A stretch of DNA of 6,970 nucleotides from Bacillota bacterium (GCA_023458995.1 JAEWVV010000006.1:1-6970), one strand, 5' to 3'. Positions 1-6,062 are shown, counted from the first letter of the stretch. Translations and numbers: made by a program. The notes: generated by a model not told the origin, from the letters alone.

Positions 1-1901
1 GAACAAACACTGCACCAGCACTTGCTAATATTGGAGGTTTAATTGGTGTTGTCAGAGCAAATGCACCAGCAATCAGTGATGTTTACGCAACAGGAAATGT
101 GAATGTGACTTCTAATCGTATTGGAGGAAGCAATTCGCCAACTGCTGGAGGACTTATTGGTCACCTTGAATCGAATAACAGTCTATCTGATAGTTATGCA
201 ACGGGTAATGTATCCATTGAAACAAGCAATACCACATCAGGAAATTTAACAAGTCATGCAGGTGGCTTAGTTGGAAATCTTCAATCATCAACATTAGCAA
301 ATACATATGCTACAGGTTCAGTATCAGCAATATCTAATCATCAAGCAACAGGTTCTGCAACATCTTATGCAGGTGGGTTAGTAGCTTATACGAATGGAAC
401 AGGATCAGAAATAACATCGAGTTATGCAACAGGTAGTGTTACGACATCAGCTACTTCAAGAAGTTCAAGTGCTGCACTTGCTGGATCTGGTGGACTTATT
501 GGATTACATCAAGGACTTGTCAGTATGTCTTATGCTTTAGGTAATACTGAAGCAACCTCACAAAATACATCGTCTGGTACAGCAACCTCATATAGTGGAG
601 GACTTGTATCTCATTCGACATCAACAGGTGTAAGAATGACAACAAGTGAAGCAAGACAAGGTTTAAATACGTCACCTACAGTCAATGCAACATCAACAAC
701 AACATCGGGTGCATCCATAGCATATAGTGGAGGATTTGTTGGCTATTCCGTATCCGAGATTACATCATCTTACTCAAGTGGTGAAGCAAATGGAAATGCG
801 ACGGCTACTACAGGTTCAGCAACTGCTTATGCAGGTGGTTTTGCTGGAGAAAGTACAGCAGCATTAAATACCGTACATTCACTCGGTAGTGCATCTGCAA
901 CATCAGATGTTACTGGTACAGGTACTACAGGTCAATCAGCAACATATGCAGGAGGGTTGGTCGGTTTATCTTCAGGTACCATTACATATAGTTATGTATT
1001 ATCAACTAAAAAAGTGACTGCATTATCAAATGCAGCAGGTACATACTCAGGAAATACAAACGGTGCATCGAGAACTCATGCAGGTGGACTGGTTGGATCA
1101 AACAGCCAAACCATCACAACATCATTTGCAGATATTGATGTTGAGTCATTCGCTTATTCAAATTTAGTTTCTACCTCAAACTCATCCAATAGACGTTCAT
1201 ATGCTTATGGAGGAGGATTCGTTGGTTATAATACAGGAAGTGTCACACGGAGTTATGCTTTAGGTGAAGTTAATGTTTATGCAAACACGAAGAGTAGTAG
1301 CTACACCTACTCATATGGTGGTGGACTCATCGGATACAATGCCGCTACATTAACAAATACATATGCAACAGGTACAGTTATCGTACGTTCAGTTCAATCA
1401 AATGCAACAAGTGGAACTCAAAGAATTGCATATACATATGGTGGAGGATTAGTTGGATCAAATGCTTCAGGAAACGTTTCATACAGTTATGCAAGTGGAA
1501 ATATAACAACTGAGGCATCAAGCATGCGTAATACCAATTCATATCGCATCATTATTAGTGGTGGACTAATCGGTCAGCGTTCCGGTGGTTCAATATCCTA
1601 TGTTTTTGCAGCTGGAAACTTAAGCGCAAACAGTTATGTCACGGGTAACTCTACACCTTCAGGTGGAACAAATACATTAGGTGGTGTCGTGGGGTCTACG
1701 ACAACCATAAGTAACGGTTTTAGATTAAACACAATGACACATACACTAAATAACGTGAATCAATCAATCGGAACAGCATCTAAAAACGGGTCATCTCGAA
1801 CACTTGCGCAACTACAAACAAATATTTATAGTTTTAATACAACATACTGGCAGTTTACTACAGGTTCGTATCCTACATTAAAGGACTTACCTCAAGCCTA
1901 G
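1..1901 (+). CDS. GLUG-repeat surface/secreted protein, C-terminal part (5' truncated by window)
   Basis: The frame is open from the first complete codon (position 3) to TAG at 1899-1901, about 632 residues, so the real start is upstream. An in-frame GTG at 99 has no Shine-Dalgarno sequence and lies inside a repeat unit, so it is not the start. The protein consists of about 15 degenerate units of roughly 39 residues, each with a GGL(V/I)G core followed by a SYATG(S/N)V-like strand and a Ser/Thr/Asn/Ala-rich linker. This is the pattern of the GLUG family found in bacterial adhesin-like surface proteins, which probably fold as a beta-helix. I see no cysteine and few charged residues, as expected for an extracellular repeat protein. 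The C-terminus (SFNTTYWQF, then SYPTLKDLPQA) matches the usual W...YPTLK end of GLUG proteins. There is no LPXTG motif or C-terminal membrane helix, so any signal peptide or anchor must be N-terminal, outside the window. A role in adhesion is inference; the ligand is unknown. Confidence 0.85.
   Translation, partial: TNTAPALANIGGLIGVVRANAPAISDVYATGNVNVTSNRIGGSNSPTAGGLIGHLESNNSLSDSYATGNVSIETSNTTSGNLTSHAGGLVGNLQSSTLANTYATGSVSAISNHQATGSATSYAGGLVAYTNGTGSEITSSYATGSVTTSATSRSSSAALAGSGGLIGLHQGLVSMSYALGNTEATSQNTSSGTATSYSGGLVSHSTSTGVRMTTSEARQGLNTSPTVNATSTTTSGASIAYSGGFVGYSVSEITSSYSSGEANGNATATTGSATAYAGGFAGESTAALNTVHSLGSASATSDVTGTGTTGQSATYAGGLVGLSSGTITYSYVLSTKKVTALSNAAGTYSGNTNGASRTHAGGLVGSNSQTITTSFADIDVESFAYSNLVSTSNSSNRRSYAYGGGFVGYNTGSVTRSYALGEVNVYANTKSSSYTYSYGGGLIGYNAATLTNTYATGTVIVRSVQSNATSGTQRIAYTYGGGLVGSNASGNVSYSYASGNITTEASSMRNTNSYRIIISGGLIGQRSGGSISYVFAAGNLSANSYVTGNSTPSGGTNTLGGVVGSTTTISNGFRLNTMTHTLNNVNQSIGTASKNGSSRTLAQLQTNIYSFNTTYWQFTTGSYPTLKDLPQA
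33..1700 (+). repeat. 15 degenerate GLUG coding repeats
   Basis: The Gly-Gly pair of the GG(L/F/V)(V/I/A) core begins at 33, 147, 261, 372, 489, 597, 729, 834, 951, 1083, 1212, 1320, 1443, 1560 and 1680. The spacing is 105-132 nt, about 118 nt on average, always a multiple of three. Cores vary: GGLIG, GGLVG, GGLVA, GGLVS, GGFVG, GGFAG and GGVVG. Units 11-13 carry an extra glycine (GGG). The DNA copies are clearly diverged and share only short words such as TATGCAACAGG, so this is an old, diversified protein repeat rather than a recent tandem expansion. Confidence 0.85.
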
Positions 1902-1920
1902 TTTTGTACTATTCTTAATC

Positions 1921-1959
1921 AAGATGAAGTTTTCAGTTTATGAGAACTTCATCTTTTTA
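1921..1959 (+). terminator. Rho-independent terminator of the GLUG gene
   Basis: AAGATGAAGTT (1921-1931) pairs perfectly with AACTTCATCTT (1945-1955). Four further inner pairs (1932-1935 with 1941-1944, one of them G-U) leave a 5-nt loop, and the stem runs into a T-rich tract. It lies 20 nt after the stop codon and separates the GLUG gene from the folT unit. Confidence 0.88.
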
Positions 1960-1961
1960 TT

Positions 1962-1989
1962 TTGATATAGAGAGTCTTTCATGTATAAT
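1962..1989 (+). promoter_or_regulatory. Promoter of the folT unit
   Basis: A -35 box TTGATA (1962-1967) and a consensus -10 box TATAAT (1984-1989) are separated by 16 bp. Transcription would start near G1996, directly at the first base-paired nucleotides of the riboswitch. The promoter begins immediately after the upstream terminator. Confidence 0.8.
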
Positions 1990-1992
1990 GAA

Positions 1993-2088
1993 CTTGCAGA
2001 GTAATTAGAAAGCGTTAAGTGTCTATCCATGGGATGTCGGGCTAGAACGAACACGAAAGTGGCGGTTTTCTAATGCGTCCGCTGTAAG
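1993..2088 (+). promoter_or_regulatory. Tetrahydrofolate (THF) riboswitch aptamer
   Basis: The conserved blocks of the folT-type THF riboswitch occur in order: AGAGTA, GCGTTAAGTGT, GGGATGTCG, GAACGAA, GGCGG and a GCGTCCGCT end. Pairings support the fold. P1 is 1993-1999 with 2082-2088 (only from about 1996 if transcription starts there). P2 is 2004-2013 with 2065-2074, about 10 bp. P3 is 2022-2028 with 2040-2046, with one mismatch. A small hairpin CAC-GAAA-GTG at 2052-2061 has a GNRA loop. The class binds reduced folates (THF and relatives) and in Firmicutes usually controls folate transport or synthesis genes. Its position directly in front of folT is the canonical arrangement. Confidence 0.93.
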
Positions 2089-2095
2089 CGATTAT

Positions 2096-2125
2096 GGTGG
2101 ACCTCAAATATAGGAGGTCTTTTTT
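2096..2125 (+). promoter_or_regulatory. Riboswitch expression platform: RBS-sequestering/terminator hairpin
   Basis: GACCTC (2100-2105) pairs with GAGGTC (2114-2119) and is followed by six T residues (2120-2125). The 3' arm contains the folT Shine-Dalgarno sequence AGGAGGT (2112-2118), so the hairpin can block ribosome binding and may also end transcription. A competing helix is visible: GTCCGCT (2077-2083) can pair with GGTGGAC (2096-2102). This uses the 3' end of the aptamer and would free the Shine-Dalgarno sequence. Folate binding should stabilise the aptamer and so favour the blocking hairpin, giving an OFF switch. The mechanism is inferred from the pairings. Confidence 0.8.
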
Positions 2126-2126
2126 C

Positions 2127-2660
2127 ATGAAAAACAATGTACAGATTCAAAAACTAGTTCTAGGTGCTTCACTGACTGCAATCAGTGTTGTAATCGATGC
2201 CTTTTTCAAGCTTATTTTAGGTCTTGAAAACTTTGGATTACCCTTTTATGCGATTCCTATTATTATCGGTGGTATCGTGTTAGGTCCTCTTTATGGAGGG
2301 ATTATGGGGTTTGTTGGTGATGCTGCAGGATTATTTATGACAGGTGGAACTTATTTACCGTTCTTCATCATCGCACCGATTTTATGGGGTGTGATTCCTG
2401 GTTTATTCTTACATAAAAAGTTTAATGTGTATGCACTTGCTATTGTAGTTCCTATTACTTATTTACTTGTGAGTACATCGAATACACTTGCGATGCTCTA
2501 TTACTGGCCAAGAGAAACAACATTTGCCTGGTTTATCTTAAGAATGGTTTTAATTCCTTTCAATAGCATTATTATCTTTATGGTTGTTAAAGATATTCAT
2601 AAAAAACTCATTCCATTTTTTGAAAGATATACCCTTTATAAAAATGAAATCAAAGCGTAG
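2127..2660 (+). CDS. folT: Folate ECF transporter substrate-binding (S) component FolT
   Basis: This is a 177-residue integral membrane protein that binds folate and docks onto the shared EcfT/EcfA energising module, which is not in this window. About six hydrophobic segments are seen, near residues 8-31, 40-52, 53-72, 78-96, 100-120 and 137-156, which is the size and topology of ECF S components. The first helix has an AxxxA motif (A14-A18, in GASLTA), known in S components as the EcfT contact. Substrate assignment rests on the THF riboswitch immediately upstream and on overall resemblance to FolT. The start is ATG 2127, with AGGAGGT 8 nt upstream. An in-frame ATG at 2094 would add 11 residues but lies within the riboswitch expression platform and has no ribosome site. 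Its own promoter and terminator make it a single-gene unit. An S component for another vitamin is the alternative, but the riboswitch makes this unlikely. Confidence 0.9.
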   Translation: MKNNVQIQKLVLGASLTAISVVIDAFFKLILGLENFGLPFYAIPIIIGGIVLGPLYGGIMGFVGDAAGLFMTGGTYLPFFIIAPILWGVIPGLFLHKKFNVYALAIVVPITYLLVSTSNTLAMLYYWPRETTFAWFILRMVLIPFNSIIIFMVVKDIHKKLIPFFERYTLYKNEIKA

Positions 2661-2675
2661 CGATACGCTTTTTTC
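2652..2675 (+). terminator. folT terminator overlapping the stop codon
   Basis: AAAGCGTA (2652-2659) pairs with TACGCTTT (2664-2671) around a GCGA tetraloop of the stable GNRA type, and the 3' arm runs into six T residues (2669-2674). The folT stop codon TAG (2658-2660) lies within the stem and loop, so the final codons also encode the terminator. Confidence 0.85.
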
Positions 2676-2706
2676 TTATAAGAAATCACATCAAATGTGA
2701 TATCAT
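2672..2706 (+). promoter_or_regulatory. Two adjacent dyads and possible weak promoter before trmFO
   Basis: A perfect 14-bp palindrome (TTTCTTATAAGAAA, 2672-2685) abuts a perfect 7-3-7 inverted repeat, ATCACAT-CAA-ATGTGAT (2685-2701). A -10-like TATCAT follows at 2701-2706, but no good -35 box lies at the right distance, and a start near 2713 would leave almost no leader. It may be an operator/promoter region for the trmFO operon, or simply AT-rich symmetrical sequence. The symmetry is certain; the function is not. Confidence 0.35.
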
Positions 2707-2721
2707 AAAACTGGTGATAAA

Positions 2722-4029
2722 ATGGTAAAAATCGTTGGTGCGGGTCTAGCAGGCAGTGAAGCTGCATTCTATCTCGCAAATCAAGGTATCAAAGTTAAAC
2801 TCTATGAGATGAGACCCACAAAAATGACACCTGCACACACGAGCGGGCATTTTGCTGAACTTGTCTGTTCAAATTCATTAAGATCAAATGATATTCATAA
2901 TGCAGTTGGTTTATTAAAAGAAGAAATGCGTGCATTTGGTTCACTCATTATGAAATCTGCTGAGCTATCTCAAGTACCTGCTGGATCAAGTCTAGCAGTT
3001 GATCGCATTCTTTTTTCATCTTATATTGAAGATAAAATTAGAAATCATCCATTGATTGAAGTCATTTCAGAAGAAGTCAAAGAGATTCATCCTGATGAGC
3101 TGACAATTATTGCTGCTGGTCCACTAGCTTCTGATGACCTATCTAAATCCATTCAAGAACTTTTCCATCTTGATCATCTTCATTTCTTTGATGCGATTGC
3201 ACCTATTATTGATGCGAAATCGATCAATATGGATATCGCTTATCTAAAGAGTCGTTATGATAAAGGAGAAGCTGCATATATCAACTGTCCAATGACTGAA
3301 GAAGAATATAATGCGTTTTATGATGCTGTTATTTCTTCAAAGAAAGTTGAAATCAAAGGTTTTGAACATAATGTTTTTGAAGGATGTATGCCCTTTGAAG
3401 AAATGGCGTTAAGAGGAAAAGATACTTTACTTTATGGGCCAATGAAACCTGTTGGTCTTGGTCAAGAAGGAAAGAAGAGACCTTATGCAGTTGTACAACT
3501 TAGACAAGATGATGCATCAAAGCGTATGTATAATATTGTTGGATTCCAAACACATCTCACATGGGATGAACAAAAGAGAGTCATCCGGATGATTCCAGGA
3601 CTTGAAAATGCAGAGATTCTCCGTTATGGTGTGATGCATAGAAACACATACTTAGAAAGTCCTAAATTATTAAATAACAGTTTTCAATCAAAGGAATATC
3701 CCAATATCTTTTTTGCGGGTCAAATCAGTGGTGTTGAAGGCTATGTAGAAAGTGCAGCTTCAGGTTTGAATGTAGCAATTCAAGTTGCTAGTCTCATTAA
3801 AAACAAAGTACTTAAACCACTACCAAAAGAAACAATGATGGGGGCTATGGCAAACTACATATCCCATGAGAATGCATCATTTGTTCCGATGAACGCAAAT
3901 TGGGGATTAATTCCACCTCTTGAAATGTCTCATAAAAAGAAATCACGTAAAGAGTTATATGTAGAACGTGCTAAACATGCACTTAAATCATACATGGAGG
4001 AAGCAATTGAACCTATTGGAATCATTTAA
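2722..4029 (+). CDS. trmFO: Methylenetetrahydrofolate-tRNA-(uracil-5-)-methyltransferase TrmFO
   Basis: A flavoenzyme of 435 residues, the usual Bacillus-type length, that makes 5-methyluridine at position 54 of the tRNA T-loop using 5,10-methylene-THF as carbon donor and reduced FAD plus NAD(P)H. The N-terminus carries the dinucleotide-binding motif GAGLAGSEAA (residues 6-15) and then YEMRP. The family signature ELVCSNSLRSN contains C49, and GCMPFEEMA contains C222. These correspond to the two functionally important cysteines of the family (C53 and C226 in B. subtilis). A second FAD-contact segment FFAGQISGVEGY lies at 330-341, and the C-terminal PMNANWGLIPPL is typical. The start is ATG 2722 with a modest Shine-Dalgarno GGTGA at 2713-2717. 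It is the first gene of a compact operon, and the xerC start lies inside its 3' end. All catalytic landmarks are present, so the gene should be functional. Confidence 0.96.
   Translation: MVKIVGAGLAGSEAAFYLANQGIKVKLYEMRPTKMTPAHTSGHFAELVCSNSLRSNDIHNAVGLLKEEMRAFGSLIMKSAELSQVPAGSSLAVDRILFSSYIEDKIRNHPLIEVISEEVKEIHPDELTIIAAGPLASDDLSKSIQELFHLDHLHFFDAIAPIIDAKSINMDIAYLKSRYDKGEAAYINCPMTEEEYNAFYDAVISSKKVEIKGFEHNVFEGCMPFEEMALRGKDTLLYGPMKPVGLGQEGKKRPYAVVQLRQDDASKRMYNIVGFQTHLTWDEQKRVIRMIPGLENAEILRYGVMHRNTYLESPKLLNNSFQSKEYPNIFFAGQISGVEGYVESAASGLNVAIQVASLIKNKVLKPLPKETMMGAMANYISHENASFVPMNANWGLIPPLEMSHKKKSRKELYVERAKHALKSYMEEAIEPIGII
3996..4000 (+). promoter_or_regulatory. Ribosome binding site that decides the xerC start
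   Basis: GGAGG (3996-4000), inside the trmFO coding region, lies 6 nt before TTG 4007. No comparable site precedes the upstream in-frame GTG 3968 or ATG 3977. It therefore points to TTG 4007 as the xerC initiation codon. Confidence 0.7.
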
Positions 4030-4918
4030 GACCTATTTATCGGTCGAAAAAAACTATGCGTCCAATACTGTTTTAAATTATCTTCGCGATGTAAAGGATT
4101 TCTCAGATTTTATTACGAGAGAAGAACTTGCTGAAGATCTTTTAGGTGTGACAAGAGAACGTTTAGGAAGACATTACTTAAGCTATCTCGATAGCGAAAA
4201 GTATGCCAGAACATCCATTGCACGAAAGATATCTTCTCTTCGAGTTTTTTACGAATATTTAATGAATCAAAAATTAATTGATATAAACATATTTCAAACA
4301 CTAGAAACACCTAAAATTCCTAAAAAACTTCCTTCAATCATTCAAGATGATGAAATTGATTTTCTTTTTAAATCGATTGATAAGATGAAACCTCTAGGTT
4401 TTAGAAATTATGTATTACTCGACTTACTTTTTAGTTGTGGACTTAGAGCAAGCGAACTTGTTGAAATGTCGATTAGAGATATTCAATTAGACCGTGAACA
4501 AATTCTAATTCATGGAAAAGGATCTAAGGACCGCTATGTTCCACTTCATCAAAATTTAATTAATGATTTAAAACATTATCTAACATACACAAGACCGATT
4601 CTTTTAACGAAAGGTCATGAAATCGAAACGCACATGGTGTTTATCAATTATAAAGGAACACCACTAACCGTTAGAGGACTTCAACTGATCATTAAAGATA
4701 TCATTAAAAAATCAGGTGAAACCTATAAGCTTCACCCACATATGCTTAGACACGCGTTTGCTACAACACTTTTAAATCATGGTGCTGACTTAAGGGTAGT
4801 TCAAGAACTTTTAGGACATGAACACTTAAAAAGTACACAGATCTATACACATGTTTCAAGTGAACAAACCAAAGAAATATACAAAAAAACACATCCACGT
4901 ATGGTGAAATCTAAATGA
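4007..4918 (+). CDS. xerC: Tyrosine recombinase XerC
   Basis: A site-specific recombinase that, with a partner Xer protein, resolves chromosome dimers at dif during division. From TTG 4007 it has 303 residues, the normal XerC length, and its N-terminus (MNLLESFKTYLSVEKNYAS) matches the family's usual beginning. GTG 3968 would add 13 atypical residues. The N-terminal SAM-like core-binding domain spans about 1-90 and the catalytic domain about 110-300. The catalytic set is complete: R147 (CGLRASELVE), K171 (GKGSKDRYVPL), H245 and R248 (HMLRH), H271 (LLGHEHLKSTQ) and nucleophile Y280 (IYTHVS). The gene overlaps trmFO by 23 nt, as expected for translational coupling. The trmFO-xerC pairing is the conserved Bacillus chromosomal arrangement and argues for the housekeeping recombinase rather than a phage integrase. 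I cannot strictly exclude XerD or a single-Xer type. Confidence 0.92.
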   Translation: MNLLESFKTYLSVEKNYASNTVLNYLRDVKDFSDFITREELAEDLLGVTRERLGRHYLSYLDSEKYARTSIARKISSLRVFYEYLMNQKLIDINIFQTLETPKIPKKLPSIIQDDEIDFLFKSIDKMKPLGFRNYVLLDLLFSCGLRASELVEMSIRDIQLDREQILIHGKGSKDRYVPLHQNLINDLKHYLTYTRPILLTKGHEIETHMVFINYKGTPLTVRGLQLIIKDIIKKSGETYKLHPHMLRHAFATTLLNHGADLRVVQELLGHEHLKSTQIYTHVSSEQTKEIYKKTHPRMVKSK

Positions 4919-5451
4919 AAATTGGACAAAGAATCATAGAAGATGGCTTACATAACACCGTTTACACAAAAAAAAGAGAAACGGTGAGAGCAGTCATCAT
5001 GAATGAAGAAAAAAATGTATTAATGGTTTATTCACATCTTTTTAATGATTACACCTTTCCTGGTGGTGGCATTAAAGCACATGAGACACATGAAGGTGCA
5101 CTAAAAAGAGAACTCTATGAAGAAGTTGGTGCTAGAAAGATAAATATCATTGAGTCACTTGGAGAAACAGAAGAGATTCGTTATGGGATTAATGAATCAA
5201 ATAATATCTATCTTCAAACATCTTATTATTATAACGTCTCGATTATCGAAAATGGGGACCAGCATCTAATTGATAGAGAAATACTTCATGGTCTAGAGCC
5301 AAGATGGATTAAAATAGAGGATGCTATCAATCATAATCAAACAGTCATCAGAGATGAAAAACATCAACAAAAAGGTTTAAAGACAGTACTGATTCGAGAA
5401 AATATACTATTAAACATGCTTAAGGAGAACCATATTCATGAGAAAATTTGA
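4915..5451 (+). CDS. Nudix hydrolase (substrate unknown)
   Basis: A cytosolic Mg-dependent pyrophosphohydrolase of the Nudix superfamily, 178 residues. The Nudix box GX5EX7REUXEEXGU is intact at residues 51-73: G51, E57, R65, E66, E69, E70 and G72, with the metal-binding glutamates present. It is preceded by a beta strand (VRAVIMNEEKNVLMVYS) and FPGGG. A hydrophilic N-terminal arm of about 22 residues and a roughly 100-residue C-terminal part contain no substrate-specific motif that I recognise, so I do not name it MutT, RppH or ADP-ribose pyrophosphatase. ATG 4915 overlaps the xerC stop as ATGA, and GGTGA (4903-4907) is its ribosome site. Being coupled to xerC and dut suggests, by inference only, a house-cleaning role on nucleotides. 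Confidence 0.85.
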   Translation: MKIGQRIIEDGLHNTVYTKKRETVRAVIMNEEKNVLMVYSHLFNDYTFPGGGIKAHETHEGALKRELYEEVGARKINIIESLGETEEIRYGINESNNIYLQTSYYYNVSIIENGDQHLIDREILHGLEPRWIKIEDAINHNQTVIRDEKHQQKGLKTVLIRENILLNMLKENHIHEKI

Positions 5452-5881
5452 AATCGTATCTACATTTGCCCATCTTAATCCAACACTTCCATCACGTGCA
5501 ACATCTGGTTCTGCAGGTTATGATCTATCTGCAGTCAAAGAAGTCGTAATTGAACCCAAGAAAATTGTTTTAGTACCTACAGGCATAAAAGCATACATGC
5601 CACAAGATGAAGCACTCTTTATTTTCCCCCGTTCATCCCTTTCAATTAAAAGAGGGTTAATGATGTCAAATTCAGTTGGTATCATCGATGCAGACTACTA
5701 TGGAAACAAAGATAATGAAGGTCATATCATGATTCCGCTACTCAATATCACGGATCAGGTAGTTACAATTAAGCAAGGTGAACGTATTGCTCAAGGTGTC
5801 TTTATGCCCTATCTTAAAACATCAGATGATGAAGCTAAACAAGAAATGCGTATGGGTGGATTCGGCAGTAGTGGTCACTAA
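5438..5881 (+). CDS. dut: dUTP diphosphatase (trimeric dUTPase)
   Basis: Hydrolyses dUTP to dUMP and pyrophosphate, keeping uracil out of DNA and supplying dUMP for thymidylate synthesis. The protein has 147 residues, the usual size of homotrimeric dUTPases, and all five family motifs are visible: I SAGYDLSA (25-32), II PRSSLSIKRG (64-73), III NSVGIIDADYYG (78-89) with the presumed catalytic D84 and stacking Y87, IV ERIAQGVF (115-122), and V GGFGSSGH (140-147), the flexible C-terminal arm. Between motif III and the next strand there is a short insertion (NKDNEGH, 90-96) compared with the E. coli enzyme; I believe similar insertions occur in other Firmicutes. ATG 5438 overlaps the Nudix gene by 14 nt, with AAGGAG at 5422-5427. 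It is the last gene of the operon. Confidence 0.94.
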   Translation: MRKFEIVSTFAHLNPTLPSRATSGSAGYDLSAVKEVVIEPKKIVLVPTGIKAYMPQDEALFIFPRSSLSIKRGLMMSNSVGIIDADYYGNKDNEGHIMIPLLNITDQVVTIKQGERIAQGVFMPYLKTSDDEAKQEMRMGGFGSSGH

Positions 5882-5916
5882 AATCATTAAAATTGACATT
5901 ATTTCTTGATTTTTAG
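5878..5916 (+). terminator. Possible weak terminator after dut
   Basis: CTAAAATCA (5878-5886, starting in the dut stop region) can pair with TGATTTTTAG (5907-5916) with one bulged T. The stem is almost entirely A-T and its T-run lies within the 3' arm, so termination would be weak. A second small hairpin follows: CGTGC 5917-5921 with GCACG 5937-5941, and an inner CTT-GCAA-AAG. It has no T-tract and overlaps the rpsB promoter. Confidence 0.3.
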
Positions 5917-5927
5917 CGTGCATTGTC

Positions 5928-5956
5928 TTGCAAAAGGCACGTAAATATGTTATATT
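5928..5956 (+). promoter_or_regulatory. Promoter of rpsB
   Basis: A -35 box TTGCAA (5928-5933) and a -10 box TATATT (5951-5956) have the ideal 17-bp spacer. The -10 carries a perfect extended element TGT immediately upstream (5948-5950). Transcription should begin near 5963, giving a leader of about 100 nt. Confidence 0.75.
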
Positions 5957-5962
5957 TAGTAA

Positions 5963-6047
5963 GGCTATGAAAATAAGCATGTATCATGTTTGGTCTGTCA
6001 AGTGCCCGTTGGGTGGCAGATACATAGTGATGCAGAAGAAAAACGAA
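5963..6047 (+). ncRNA. Structured rpsB leader, candidate autoregulatory RNA
   Basis: The leader is long for a constitutive gene and folds in nested steps. ATGTAT (5979-5984) pairs with ATACAT (6020-6025), CTGTC (5995-5999) with GGCAG (6015-6019), and GCCC-GTT-GGGT makes an apical hairpin at 6004-6014. Competing outer pairings exist: CTATG (5965-5969) with CATAG (6023-6027), and GCAT (5977-5980) with ATGC (6030-6033). The leader ends before the Shine-Dalgarno AAGGAG (6048-6053). Many bacterial ribosomal protein mRNAs, including rpsB in some groups, carry leaders bound by their own product. I cannot match this one to a named family from memory, so regulation by S2 is inference. Confidence 0.5.
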
Positions 6048-6062
6048 AAGGAGAATTTAAAC

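Noticed and set aside
99..101. GTG as start of the GLUG protein
   Set aside because: The same frame is open from position 3 and encodes an earlier GLUG unit (GG at 33). There is no Shine-Dalgarno sequence before it.
33..1700. Periodic array reminiscent of CRISPR or tandem DNA repeats
   Set aside because: The period keeps reading frame, the copies diverge strongly at DNA level and the conserved part is the protein motif. It is a coding repeat.
4113..4310. 65-codon open frame on the minus strand
   Set aside because: It lies entirely within xerC, whose reading is strongly supported by the XerC fold. It has no ribosome site or recognisable product.
4007..4918. Tyrosine recombinase as the integrase of a mobile element
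   Set aside because: It lies in a conserved trmFO-xerC context with overlapping genes, has XerC length and start, and I see no attachment-site repeats or cargo genes around it.
2722..5881. Alternative genetic code (TGA = Trp)
   Set aside because: All tryptophans at conserved positions read are TGG, and the Nudix start overlaps a TGA that ends xerC at the expected length.
6004..6024. T-box-like GGGTGGCA in the rpsB leader
   Set aside because: The T-box antiterminator needs a longer GGGTGGNACCGCG block plus a Stem I specifier region and a terminator. None of these is present.
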